Below are positions 36,596-48,288 of a DNA stretch of 64,000 nt, piece after piece. This stretch comes from Lepturacanthus savala (lineage: Eukaryota; Chordata; Actinopteri; Scombriformes; Trichiuridae): NCBI GenBank assembly GCA_030544235.1, contig CM060469.1:13448017-13512016 (forward strand), given 5' to 3'. Made by a program: the position numbers and the translations under genes. The notes beneath the pieces were generated by a model. That model had not been told where the DNA came from. It ran no database searches and saw only the letters and a list, made by a program, of their open reading frames with translations. Position 1 is the stretch's first letter. The number at the start of each line of letters is the position of its first letter.

Positions 36596-37296
36596 TCACA
36601 TTCCCAGATTGAAGACAACTTTGCAAAAGGTGCAATAGTAGTAACTATTGGTTGGATATGTGTTGAAACAGGGACTTTAAGTTGTTGATGCACCTAATAG
36701 AAGCAGGCTAGACTCTAAGGTTTTGTGACCACAGTTAAATACAAGTAATTGCCCATATTGGCTAAAATAATAAATTCTGTCATCTTTGTGTGTAAAAGAA
36801 GAGAATTTAATAAAAGGGACACCCAACGTGACAGAACCGGATGAACGGGGGCATGATGCTGCAATTTTGCGCGACATCTTTTCCGCCATATTCCTGTCTT
36901 GAACAGTGTTGCTCACAGGAATCTGCCATTGTACGCATCAACATGTTGTATCCAAGGCACAGCAACTTCGCTTGTATAAATGGCCCCCTCCAGCTGGCGA
37001 ACGCCCCTCCCAGCTGGCTGCAGAGGAAGGCAGACCGCCTGATGCCAGGATGGCCGCCCACCTGGAACCAGGTTCTGCCCGAGGTCGCCCCCTGTTAGAG
37101 GTCTCCGCGGTATTGGAGGTCGTGTGGCTCAGGCCATTTTGAGTTTCTGGTGGCATCTGGAAGCTGCCCTGGCTCCATGACACCTCCTCCTCCTCCATAT
37201 ATAGTGTAAATCCTTGTAATTCTGTTGTGTTTGTTCAAATGCTGCACTTTGTATAATGTATTCTGTTCTATAACACATCAATTACAAGTGTGCCCA
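36596..37296. other. No gene seen; GC-balanced patch
   Basis: From 36960 to 37180 the sequence is GC-richer (ctggcgaacgcccc, gcagaccgcctgatgcc). Near 37086 gccccctgttaga resembles a weak CTCF-type core on the minus strand, with three mismatches. Several overlapping frames on both strands give no recognisable protein. The patch may belong to the same old retroelement whose tail follows. Confidence 0.35.
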
Positions 37297-37471
37297 TCCT
37301 GCACCTAGGATCCCTCCTCTGTTGATCTTCCTAAGGTTCATTCCATTTTTTTTCTTTTTCTCCATTAAAGGTCCTATTAGAGAGTTTTTCTTTATTTGAT
37401 TAGGGGGTCTAAGGACGGGATGTTGTATTGCTGTACAGACTGTAAAACCCCCTTAGGGTAATCAATACTCC
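37297..37471 (+). mobile_element. Fish non-LTR retrotransposon 3'-tail fragment
   Basis: The ordered phrases aggatccctcctctg, cctaaggttcattcca, ccattaaaggtcc, gagtttttctttattt, gggtctaaggacggg and tgtaaaacccccttagg match the 3' part of a very common fish repeat as I remember it. The usual terminal tandem is missing, so the copy is cut at its right end. LINE family not assigned. Confidence 0.65.
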
Positions 37472-38339
37472 ATTCACCCGCCATTATTGTTTAAGAAGCC
37501 TCTGCCTGACACACGTGTCATACGTCACCACACTAGAAACGCTGTTGCATCACACGTCACACCTCTGATCCTGGAACATTGACTATAAACATATACAGGG
37601 AATTTATCCCGGCTTTGTTTAGTTCGGTGTAAATAGGCAAAGCCGCTATAATGAGGGTTCTTCTTTATGTCAATGTGGGATATAAAAGGAGCTAAAGGTT
37701 TGAGAATAGCCCCAGAACTATAGCAGAGATGATGGTTCAATGGAATCTGGAACTGATGCCCTGAGAGGACGACAGAGGCTATATATCTGGTAAATAGACT
37801 GTAAACACAATATGTTTTGCTGTTGATGTGGCAATTACAGGCCTGGTTGACTTTTATTGTCTGATGCTAACCACAGAGTTCCTTTGCATTGTTGTTGCAT
37901 ACAAGAATGGCTACCATCTGAATGGTAAGGGTTCAACCATTTTACTATTAGCTTTACTAATAAAAGAAAAAGGTTGTATTAAAGACATTTTACATTGAGT
38001 CTTTTGCATCTATTCCAAAACCTTGGTTAAGTATGCGATTTGAGAGCACGAAGTATAACCAATGAAAAGGAAAGTGATTAGCTCCAAACGTTGGTATCAA
38101 CAACCAAATGAAATTGGGATTGTTCATAAAATTTGGAAGGAAAAACATCATGCAGTGCAATTTTACCCTGCAAGGTTATCTAAAAGCATTCAATGTCTCC
38201 TCAGTTTGGTTTATTAGGGAGGTATCTAGCTTACCATGAGCACTGAAACAATTACGAAGACAATTTCACGGGGAGGGTTTCTATAATCATCAATGCATGC
38301 TGGGAGCCCATATTACAGTAAGTTTCATTTGGACTGAAG
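37472..38339. other. No gene seen
   Basis: Unique AT-rich sequence without recognised features. Confidence 0.4.
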
Positions 38340-38580
38340 AGAATTCATTTGTACTTTATAACTCACAATGCAGCCATTAGCAACTGCACTTAATCACAGA
38401 TTTTTGAATAGAGAGAGGGAGGAAAAAGTGAGAATTAAAACGTGAAAACAACATGCAAATTAAAGCTTCTGGGCTCAAGTAAATGAGCGACTTTAATGAT
38501 TTATCCAGTGCACATTACAGCCCAGTATCACGCCGAAGCATTTAATACACCCACCGATCCACTAGAGGATACTGTGTCAG
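38340..38580. promoter_or_regulatory. Candidate conserved non-coding element
   Basis: Repeat-free sequence with cagccattagcaactgc, aacatgcaaattaaagc (octamer atgcaaat), gactttaatgatttatcc and cacattacagccc. Motif texture suggests an enhancer. Confidence 0.38.
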
Positions 38581-38685
38581 TGTCACGTTTTGCTTCGCCT
38601 AGATGTGAAAAGCATGAGTTTCAAAGAGCCTGCCATGTAGCACAGTTCAGATGATGTCTTTATTAGGTGATGGATTTCCATATTT

Positions 38686-38948
38686 GGAGGTGACAGGTGG
38701 GTGGATGGATGGATCCTCACTTTTAAAAAGTGGAGTTAGTGGACTTTGTTGCAGGAGAGGACTGTTGGCTAACTGTGAGTATACTGTGAACTATGACTCT
38801 TCACTTTTAACCAATGTCACATATAAAATGATTATTTCAATCCATACCATGATCTTTCTTTAATCCTAATCAAGTGTTTTTTGCACCTACACCTGAACAT
38901 CTTGATCTTAAAGTTTTGGTGAGCTAATGTTTGCATCAACTCGACTCA
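38686..38948 (+). repeat. Dispersed fish repeat, copy B
   Basis: Partner of 7805-8152 in the same orientation. Shared ordered blocks are ggtgggtggatgg, gttgcaggagaggactgtt, taccatgatctttct, gttttttgcacct and gtttgcatcaact. More compact than copy A. Confidence 0.6.
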
Positions 38949-39063
38949 TTTCCACTCTGGTGTTGCTCTACAGTAGTGTGTACAAACTTTTTAAAAGGAA
39001 TGGGTGAAAACAACCAAAAAAAAAGGCATCTACAAAGTATTTTTTCCACTTAACAGAACAGAA

Positions 39064-39327
39064 TAATGCAGTTACTGAAATTTAAATGGGCTCATTACTC
39101 AATACTCTCTTATGTTAAAATAGTAGCAAGCTGCAGCAAATAGCAGAAGAACACACATAACACAAACATGTCATCGTACTCAGAGTGCCTTAGAGTGCTG
39201 TGTTGTGTCAGAGAAGCAGAGAGGCACTTTACCCTCAGTAGCAGTTTGCTTCACTGTTACTGAACCACTGCTGCTATTCCAACTTCAATTTTCTAGTTTG
39301 ATTTGTTTTGGTAAGGATCTGCGGTAA
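39064..39327 (+). repeat. Direct repeat pair, copy 2
   Basis: Same orientation as 36394-36595 with about 86% identity over the 133-bp core. It carries extra sequence (about 39090-39194) that is absent or shorter in copy 1. Confidence 0.85.
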
Positions 39328-39627
39328 AACCCAGAGTGAGCATTTGAGTTGTCTTTCTTTTAAGTTTGTAAAAGTGGGTTGAACAGATGGTTTAGGGTCA
39401 TGGGGACACCAAAACAGATCTTTCTTAGAGTGGATTGAACTCTGAGAGTAAGACAAAGGATAATTTCCCTAGTAAGTAATTACTTGTAATATGCAGAAAT
39501 TGGTAAAGAGAGAAAGAACTAATAATTGTAACTAGTTCTGTAACTAATTATGTAACTTAATAAACAGGAATAAGTCCAAAATTTACAAAATTGAAGGTTG
39601 GCCCTTTATAGGAAACCTAAGTATTGT
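39328..39627. other. No gene seen
   Basis: AT-rich sequence with recurring gtaact/aactag motifs between 39465 and 39560. Nothing else recognised. Confidence 0.35.
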
Positions 39628-39905
39628 TGGGGAAAATATATTGTAGCATAATCTTCAATAAAACAACCAAATTTAAATTTGATAGTTCCACATTTTTCTT
39701 CATGATACCCTTAGTCATAGCAATAGGTTACCTATTCAGCTATGACTGCTATTACCTATTGCTATTACCATAGCAATAGGTAATAGCAACTGAAATATTG
39801 TTGAGGAAAATATATTGTTGCATAATATCAGCGAAAAAAACAGATTAAAATCCCATACTAAAGTTGTCATGATTCCTATAGTCATAGCAATAGCTGCTTT
39901 ACCTT
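39628..39905. repeat. Diverged tandem duplication around a palindrome
   Basis: gaaaatatattgtagcataat near 39630 recurs as gaaaatatattgttgcataat near 39807, and agtcatagcaatagg (about 39713) recurs as agtcatagcaatagc (about 39879), giving a period of about 170 bp. A perfect palindrome sits between: gctattacctattgctat (39748-39765) pairs with 39770-39787 across a 4-nt loop. Confidence 0.8.
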
Positions 39906-41089
39906 TTTTTGAGTATGCATTGTTGAGTCTCGGGACTCAAATGAATCCATAATCCTTAAACAAAATCAAAAGTATTTCTACACAGAACAACCACAGAGCA
40001 ATCTAATCTATGCATGCCACGAATGTTATTGCTTTCTATGATGTCAATCTTCACTTGCAGTGAGTGCAAGTCTGCATTAACCAACCGTTTTAAGTGATGG
40101 TTCGGAGAGAAACCGGAGCCGGCCGACACTGGGCCACTTACAGTAATCCCCATTATGCATGCTTACATCAGGCTGCAATGTTGTTTTGATGAAAACATAG
40201 CAAGTCTTAATGAATGGAAATGAATGTATGTTTGTGGGATCAAAATAGCACATAATTACACTATTACCCCTGACAATACAGGTATGCCCCCATCTAACAC
40301 CGCAAACATCAAGGCCTCTCCAGCAAATATTTCCTTGAGGTTAGTTTGTAAACAAATTAAATTCATTATAGGGGGATGACTGGTGGTAAACAGTAACATG
40401 CCTCATGTGTTGCTTGCAGGCAAAGAATTACCCCTGCTGAGGTAAACATGCCGCAATCCAATGCACTGTCATTGGACTTCTAGCAGGTCTTCTTACATTA
40501 AAGCTAGATGATACATGCTACTGATCATCATTGGTTTAAATAAGACTGTGTTTTCCCTAAGCTGAAAGTTTATTGTGTTTAGAATATCATTGTGTTAATG
40601 GCGCTTTATGATGAATGAGTTTGTGCCACGCCATAATAGACATGGCTATTAGGACTAAAAGGAGATGGGACACACACCCGCAGCAGCCACAGCAATTAGT
40701 TTCAGCCAGATCAGAGGGTGCTGGCATAATGACCTGATTCTGGCAGCTTATTCTTTTCCTGATCTCTAATCACGGTTGCTACTGGCATCTTTCTCTGTCT
40801 TTCGCTCTTTCATGCTCGCTCCCGGTCTGGGGAGATGAATTAACGAAATAATAAAGACGAATGTGAACGTTGCGGAGCAAGTGACCACTCACACGTGGCT
40901 CTCTTGCTTTGGCGAGTACAATTACACAGTAAGTTTGATCGGCAGTGATAGACAAAACAGCAGGGGCTCATAAATATGGATGGAGAGTCTGAGAAAATAA
41001 ATTAACAGGGCCTGGCCTCTCGGCTGCCCCACTTAGACTGTCAATTACGGACCTGACAGGAGCCTTGTGAAAGAGCCACACATGGATGA

Positions 41090-41092
<3 letters not shown>
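39906..41092. other. No gene seen; possible conserved patch
   Basis: Unique sequence. Around 40160-40440 it is repeat-free with caaatgaatcc-like and aaattaaattc motifs. No exon recognised. Confidence 0.35.

Positions 41093-41177
<85 letters not shown>
41093..41177. repeat. (AC)42 microsatellite
   Basis: Uninterrupted AC for 85 bp. Cys/Val and Thr/His repeat frames here are artefacts. Confidence 0.99.
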
Positions 41178-41179
<2 letters not shown>

Positions 41180-42349
41180 CATTAAATTGTACATTTGAGA
41201 CCATTCCGAAGCCATGCAGCAGTCACCTGCTTCATTATCAGCGGACAGAGTTCATGCTTTATGACATGTACAGTATCAAGAGCTTACAGTTATTGAGCAG
41301 TGTCAGACGCTGCACAAAATCCAATGCAGGGGTTGACTCACAAAAGTGAGCGAGTGAAATTCTCATTTTCATGTAATGGAACGAAAATGACTGAGAGCGC
41401 AGATTTCTTGCTTGTTTCTGTGACTGTGCAAAAACTAGTTATGGAGTTTGCCCGGGGCAAAGATGACAAACACCGGGACTCCTGCATTTTACAGTAAAAT
41501 GGGGCCAGCAATGAAGCAAAACAGGCTTTTTTTTTCTTATTTAAATTAGGGTCACTTTTTTAACACGCTGTTTAAACTAAACAGTGACAATGAATTCAAC
41601 TGTGTATGCCGAGAAGAGCAACATATTTAAAGAGGGCAAAGAGTGGAAGGACAAACAGGCAGGGATTCAAGACCCTTTTGGACCAATGTCTCATGATTCC
41701 TTGTTTCGTGTGAAAGGGTCAGCACCTGCAGTTTTGATACCAGCAATACGTCACAGTCTGACCTACATCGCTGGCTTAAAACCAATTTATGGAGATTCAC
41801 AAAAAGAACTATTAATGCAGTTTGTTGCATTGATGCAATTTGGTCGCATTTGTTTAGTCAATTTACGCAGGTCGTTCCTTGAGGTTGCTTTATATGAATT
41901 ATTATATTATGTGATTTATTTACTGCATCTATGAAACCATTCGTGTGCATATGTTGGCTTTTTTTTATTAGCGCTATTGTGAGTTTGTCCATATAAAAAC
42001 AGTTAGTGAGAAGAGAAGGGGGTATAGTTGGGAGTTCTGAAGAAGCAGTTGAGAAAGATTCATTTGGGGAGGTATTGATTTTTCCTTAAAGATCCCGATG
42101 CCCCATGAATAGCATCTGCCATAATAATCTAAAAGCAATAACGTTTCTCTTTCCAACTTCCCTCTTTTATAGGGAGCCAGAATGTCCTTGTAGAATATCG
42201 TGGGGCTACACTGACAGGAAAGGGTTGAAACTTTTTTTCCCACTTGTTTTTCTGATAGAAAAGGTCTGAAAAAGGCTGTTTCTTCTATACAAGTAAAGTC
42301 CTAGGGCCTCTGCGACCAATGGGGGGGCTCTGTTTTTTTATCTACTCGA
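41178..42349. other. No gene seen
   Basis: Unique sequence. A 116-codon frame on + at 41584-41934 gives no recognisable domain and starts and ends without splice or polyadenylation context that I can support. Treated as chance. Confidence 0.45.
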
Positions 42350-43130
42350 ATATTATTTGACAATTTGGGTAATTATAGGAATAACAATTCATTTTAACTT
42401 TGAGCTGATGGGTGCTGATTCGATTCAAGGATGATGTTGGTTTGTTTAAAATGATCCAATCCAATTCAAGGACTCAAAATTGATTCTGTAACTTTTTAGC
42501 CCAAAATGTAACCAGTGTTACTGTGAAATAAAAACCTGGATAGTCAACAGTACAAATGAAGTTTCCTAGTTTCCTGCTTCTTGTAAGGGAGTCGGGTATA
42601 AATTAATTATGGATATAAAACAAACAAATATTAGCAAATACATTAAAATTTTATTCGAATAAAGTAGAACCAAATCTCTTGAGATTTGGTTGAATTAACA
42701 GTAATTTTACCTGCTATATATATAGTGGATGATTATGAAGACCACCAGTTTGAAAATATATGTCACAAGTTTAATTAGTGTTTTATTATAAGAATGTATT
42801 AAATCAGCTCATAGTATGAGTTTTTTAATATTAATAATTATAATCTTTTGTTATCTGTTAGCACGTGACGATAACGAACGTCGCAGACAGGCAAAATAAA
42901 TTGATGATAAAAATGATAAACGTCTTTATCATTAAAAGCAATTAAAAAAACACATCCATATAAAGCCTGCCATGATTAAATCCAATACATTACGTCCTAG
43001 TATCGATACACTCGATTCATTACCTTTTAAATCGATGTTCGATCAATATGTCTTCCAGAAAGCCAACTTGCCAAACATGCAGATCAATATAGTTGGATCG
43101 CAAAAATATAAATCGATACATGGATTTATA
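42350..43130. repeat. Possible degenerate DNA element rich in atcgat/gattc
   Basis: Phrases such as gctgattcgattcaagg, tccaatccaattcaagg, tagtatcgatacactcgatt, aaatcgatgttcgatcaa and aaatcgatacatgg recur through this stretch. They recall fish repeats built on 'atcgatt'. Ends and inverted repeats could not be fixed, and a local atcaaatc-type expansion is also possible. Confidence 0.3.
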
Positions 43131-44622
43131 TCCTCATGTCCTCCCATCCACACATGTATCTGAGCTCATCAATTGCTCAGGATCTCAGAATATTTAAGGA
43201 ACAAAAAACTAGAAACAGCCCTGGGTCTCAGCTGAATTCTGTTGGTAACTCCAGCAAAGGGGGAAAAAAGCTGCTTTTTAGCTCTTGCAAATAAGAAAAT
43301 AATTTACTTTTAACTGTTTGAATAATGAATCTGACAAGTTTCCTATGAGAAAGTTGGGCTCTGAATAAACAGTCAGGTGTGTGAACAAACTGGCCACCAG
43401 AGTATTAAAAAAAAAAACCATCCAAATTAATGCATATTGACTCTCAGCATCAAACAGATGGAAACTTTTAAATTTTCTTCAGGATACCCTTGGGGCCAAG
43501 AGAGTTAAGGTAGGAAAGAAGTTAAAAATACATTTATACATGATTATCTGCATTAAAGACACAGTGTGAGATTAAAAGAGAGAGTGTCAGGGGAGAGATA
43601 TATAAAATTAGAGAAGAGAATTCCCCACCAATATTATGACAGATGTAGCCTTTTATAGATAGCTGGCAGCAGGGATTGACAGGAAACTTTCCTGAGGGAG
43701 AGAAGCACAGAACTGAACCGCAGACGTCACCGCTCCACAGTTTGCTTCGGATTCAGCCAGAAATAGTTCATATTGGAAAAAAAACAGCACCTTGACAGCG
43801 GTTCTTTCTTCATGTCCTTTATGAAACCGGGCCAAAAATAACAGAACAGACGGTGTTTGTGTAGGATCAGCTAATCAATCAGACTACACAGATGGCTTCT
43901 CAGAAAAGCACATTTTTCTCTCAGTTAGCCTGCAGAACTGCTTCTGCTAACTAGCGCATATAGCTGAGCTAGCAAAGCCTACATAAAGCAAATCACCTGG
44001 CAGAGAAGAGACAGGTTGAATACAGGTATTGCATCCTATTATGTGTGTGTATTTCGTAGACAGTCAAAAATCCTAGCTCCAAATCTATACTAATCTTAAT
44101 CATCATCATAAGGGTAAATTATTGGCCATGGTTGTCACCATCCTATTCCAACGAGCTGATATATCATGCAGGATTTGTATTTTCAAACGCCATTTCCTCT
44201 GGCGTTGGGTTTATTTGAGAACAGCACTAAAACATATACAGACATACTTTCCCATTATATTGCGACAAACTTAAAACCTAAACTTCCACCAGCATCGTGC
44301 TGAAGGAGACAGGCACCTCACCGCCACTGGAATGATTTCATTACCTCCTCGGTGCGTCCTGTGATCAGCGGACGCGTTGTGTGTTGCTACGGGGCCTTTT
44401 GTTGTCACCGAGGGGAGAGAGATCAGTGCCCGCGAATGGAAATGAAAGCATAAAAGATGGATTGAAAAAGCCGCAGCGCTCTGCCAATTCTCCGCGATCA
44501 TTAACTCATTGACAATTTTGTCAGCAAATTATGCGTAGTCCGCGTCAGGTTTCCAGGCAATTTCCTTGTGAGCCATCAAGTTGTTTGGCGGCCGCTGCTA
44601 AAAAAGAGTAAAAACACGCTGT
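43131..44622. other. No gene seen
   Basis: Unique sequence without recognised exon or transposon. The stretch 43930-43980 has a local gctaactagc/gctagc palindromic flavour. Confidence 0.4.
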
Positions 44623-44647
44623 GGGTGGGAGGGTGGGGGGGGGGGGG
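44623..44647 (+). repeat. G-quadruplex motif
   Basis: gggtgggagggtgggg followed by further G forms four G-runs with single-base loops, the most stable intramolecular G-quadruplex layout. The long G tail may vary in length. Confidence 0.9.
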
Positions 44648-45136
44648 AGAAAAAAAAATCTTTATTCTTTGGTTGGTGGATCACTGGAAACTGTCTGCAC
44701 CTTTAAATGCACCCATACTTTCAGCCTGTATTGTATTTCTGCTAAAGCTCTTGGAAAGAGATTGCTGAAGTCCATATTGGATACTGAAGACTATTAGTCT
44801 GGAAGACAGTGATGTTGACGATGTGCAGTATTGATTGTGCCACCTAGAATAAGTTGCCATAACATGATCATATTGACCAGAATCATTGATGGTATACAGT
44901 CTGTTTCTCTGGCCTGTGGACAAATTCAATTCTATCGATGAAAGTGCGTTGAGAGGATCAAGTGCATACCCATATACCATGCTGCATATAGGGGGGAATT
45001 GGCGTTATAGAGCTGATTAATCAAGTTGAGATACTCCCACATCAATCTAGACCTGCATGGCTAAAGAGACTAACGTTTCATTGAAAAGAAATCCAAATTA
45101 TATAAATCTACTGTAAACCGTCGTCATCCTGATACA
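44648..45136. other. No gene seen
   Basis: Unique sequence with an A run just after the G tract; nothing recognised. Confidence 0.4.
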
Positions 45137-45173
45137 CCCCCCCCCCCACCCCCCCCCCCCCCCCCCACCCACC
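45137..45173. repeat. C-rich tract
   Basis: Runs of 11 and 18 C separated by single A, then cccacc. The minus strand has G-quadruplex potential and the plus strand i-motif potential. Confidence 0.95.
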
Positions 45174-45846
45174 TTCCCGTGTCTCGTATACACGTTTTCA
45201 AGAAGAGGAATGAATGCACCGTCTGAACAAAAGCAACAGATAATATGCAAATGTTAATATCTGCGAAAGCTCCACTGTGTGTGTGTTTTGAATGGGTGTT
45301 CAGATGGGCAGATTTTAGTAGCTGTGTAACTGAAGGATAGATTAGTGGTTAATCTTGTTGTAGGGGTTTCTTCTTTCACTCAGAATCATTCCAGGAAATA
45401 AGAGCAGATTTGAAATCCATCCAAATCTAATTAAAACACTCGATACAAAGGACTGTGCTTTTTTGACAGTTTGATTGGAGGGATGAGAGGCATGGTGAGG
45501 GAGGGCCTACTGTAACCATTTCACAGGAGGCTCCATGCAGTGTTTTTCTTTAGAGGGGTGCCTTTTGTTGTTACTGGAGACAGATAGGCATTCCTGATAA
45601 ATGTGAAAATGTGTCAAAACTCAGGAGGGAAGCCGGGAAAGTACCAGAGGTAAATTTGGCCTACTTGGGCATCATTACAGCTATTGTGCGACTGTCAGTA
45701 AGTTCACCCACATTGTACTGTATTTTTCTTTTTTTTTTTGCTGATGCTGTGCCTGCTTCATAAATTACTTTACCGCTTATTTTCTGTGGAGTTGCTAGGC
45801 TATCTCCACTTGTCTGAAAGCTATTAGAATTCACTTGTACATATTG

Positions 45847-45849
<3 letters not shown>
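45174..45849. other. No gene seen
   Basis: Unique sequence with a T run near 45729-45739; nothing recognised. Confidence 0.4.

Positions 45850-45910
<61 letters not shown>
45850..45910. repeat. (TA)30 microsatellite
   Basis: Uninterrupted TA for 61 bp. A 136-codon frame on - reads through it and is an artefact. Confidence 0.99.
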
Positions 45911-45913
<3 letters not shown>

Positions 45914-46177
45914 TAAGAATGATTTATACAAATAAAAACACTCTTAAGACATCTAAAATAACCAGCGAAGGAGTAGAGACTACTAAATAACTGCATGAAG
46001 CCACAAGGCAATATGAGAGCGCAGCTTGCTTCACACGGACAGGACTCCACATGCTGTCTGACCATAGGCAAAAAAAAGAGAGAGAGAGAGAAATCGATAT
46101 TTCTTCACGGCCTGGGAGAATCTGAGGGCTTGCTTAACGTCCTAACAGCATGCTTTAGAGGGCTGCCTGTCCCATAA

Positions 46178-46606
46178 ACCTATCGTATCCCTGCAATCTC
46201 CAACTCTGCCCGGCGACAGGCCCCGCAAGGCCCCCGGCTGGCCCCTTGCAGTCCCAGCCCTCGCAGCCCCCTCGTCCCAGTCCCCGCAACCTCTTGCTCC
46301 CCAGCCTCTACGGCAGCAACAGCAGCGCTGTTAGCATTGTTAATGGCTATTGTTATGAATGAGGACCTCTGCTCCTCTTTCTTCATTGGCAGGCCCCGGG
46401 CAGGCAGATGGATAGGCTGCTACTCCTTCTCTGCTATCAGGACAGCCCAGACACTGGACCCGGGACTGGCGGAACAAAGTAGGAGGAATGATGCCCCGGT
46501 GGGGAGAAAAGGGGCGAGTGGGACCAGAAAGGCGGAGAGAAGGAGGGGAGAGGGGAAAGGGAAGAGGGCGACAGTGGAGAGAAAAAAAAAAAAAGAAGCA
46601 GAATAG
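46178..46606 (+). other. GC-rich island with 143 stop-free codons
   Basis: The segment is locally C-rich at left (ccccgcaaggcccccggctg) and purine-rich at right. One + frame is open from 46178 to 46606, and - strand frames overlap it. The translation is Pro/Ala/Ser-rich then Arg/Lys/Glu-rich, following base composition. In the middle, cattgttaatggctattgtt (46337 onward) carries two SOX-like attgtt cores followed by a pyrimidine-rich stretch ending in ttggcag. I cannot support an exon; a conserved non-coding element is an equal possibility. Confidence 0.3.
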
Positions 46607-47799
46607 GAGGGGGCAAGAGACAAGGGTGAAGGAGCAAGGGAGCAATAGGAGGGAGCAGGTCTCCCCTCCCCTGAATAAATTTGGAGCTCCATTGTAAAGG
46701 GTGTAAGAGAGGAGTGTGGCTGCTGTCTGTGGCAGAGGCCTATATTCTCAGCAGCCTGTGGAGAAGAAAAGAGGAGGGGTGAGGGGCACACACTGCCCCG
46801 TTACTGGCCCCCTGCCGTAGCTGCCCCCCCCCCAGCACCCCTGCCTGGTGATGAATGGTGGTACTTGCTGAAAGTGAAGCCTGCTGGTGAGCCTTGGCTC
46901 AGGCTGGGAGGCAGTGGGAGACTGCTTGGAAGATCACGGGGACAAACACAGCAAAAGGCTGCCCTTCAGTCGCCCATATACTTCACCAAGATGGCAGGCC
47001 CGCTGTTGGCACACAACCACACAAATGGGTAACAGGGAGGGAAAATAAATAAATAAATAAATAGCTGGAGCTTCAACTCATGCCCACAGAGAGAGTCCCT
47101 TCGCTTCCCGGCGTACAGGGATTCGCAATCCTAATCAAATCCACTAAGGCACATTTTTGATTTTGTGCATTCTCCAACACTGTTTGAGTGAGGAATCCTG
47201 GCAGCGAAAAGGCGCAACACTTGCAATATACAGCAACTGTTACCATATGACTGCAGCGAATTAGTCCTCCGGTTTACAAAGCTGGCGTATTCCCTTTTAA
47301 CGCATCCAGTGGGATAACGCTTCGTTACTATTGATCACAAGCTCACATCTATAAATTACTTATTGTTGTCAGGAAATGTCAGCCAGGATGTTTGCTTTAA
47401 AGGCAAAAAAAAAAAAATGGGGGAAAAACTAATTGCTCGCTCAAATAATATATGTGCTATTTGCTGACTACATCACAAAATATGCGGCTCGCTAGATATG
47501 AGTTATTATTTCAGATGCTGAACAAGAAAAAAAAAAGTCCAGTGTCAAACAAGGCTGTTTTTTTTTGCAATGTCTTTAATGAGTGTGTCTCTCTTCTTTC
47601 TCACTCTACCTCTGTTTCTCTCTTTCTCTCTCTCTCTCTGTCACGCACTTACGACACAAAATAATAACATGGATCCTGCTCCGAAGCAGACCTTGCCGTA
47701 TTAGAGAAAGAGACAGAAAAAGTAGGAGGAGGGATGGCGAGAGCCTGGGGGCTGGCCTCTGTCCCGGCTCCCCCAGCCTCTCTGGATCCCAGCCATCTG
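46607..47799. other. No gene seen; AAAT array
   Basis: Contains an (AAAT)5 array at 47043-47063, an A run near 47407-47417 and a CT run near 47624-47639. No exon recognised. Confidence 0.45.
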
Positions 47800-47910
47800 C
47801 CACAGCTGCTGCCTGGCTTTAACTGCCACTCTAATTGACAATGAACCCAGAGCCCTGTGATAATTGTGGCTGCTTGGTGACTTGGGCAGGTAATGCCTCC
47901 CTTTCAGGAT
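47800..47910. promoter_or_regulatory. Candidate conserved non-coding element
   Basis: Contains ggctttaactgccac, ctctaattgacaatgaacc and cctgtgataattgtggctgc, with no simple repeat. Motif texture suggests constraint. Confidence 0.33.
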
Positions 47911-48274
47911 TTATCAGGCCCCATCTGTTCCTCGTAGTGCTATATGTGGCAGAAAAGGCTCCCTACCCAACCATCAGCACTCACCACTACTTCATCCCTT
48001 CCTCCTCCTCCTCCTCCTTTAGTACACTATCCCATCTCGTCCCCTGTGTCGCCTCCATCCATCCCTCAATCTGCACCGCCACCCAGTTACCCCCCACCCC
48101 ACCAGTACTGTTCTGTCTTCATGTGCGTTGTCATAGCCAACCAATATCCTGCTCCCTAACGGCTCTTCCGTCTCCTCCTCCAGTTGCTGAGCAAATATTG
48201 GGCTTTTTTTTTTTTTTTTTGCGAGGGGGGGTGCTTATTAGAAAGCAGCTCCATGGCCTCAGGGGTAGCCACAC
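47911..48274. other. No gene seen; cct-rich stretch
   Basis: Pyrimidine-rich sequence with a short (CCT) run near 48001-48018 and an 18-base T run near 48205-48222. A 162-codon frame on + (47835-48323) crosses it and looks compositional. Confidence 0.4.
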
Positions 48275-48288
48275 CCACCAGAGGGCAC
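48275..48288 (+). promoter_or_regulatory. CTCF-type binding motif
   Basis: ccaccagagggcac matches the vertebrate CTCF core CCASYAGRKGGCRS at all 14 positions. By simple base-frequency reasoning a perfect match is expected about 0.03 times per 64 kb counting both strands. CTCF marks insulators and loop anchors; occupancy cannot be inferred from sequence alone. Confidence 0.55.

Noticed and set aside
41584..41934. 116-codon frame on the plus strand with a plausible soluble-to-hydrophobic profile
   Set aside because: No family recognised and no promoter, splice or polyadenylation context that could be supported.
45661..46071. 136-codon frame with a Tyr/Ile repeat
   Set aside because: Translation through the TA microsatellite.
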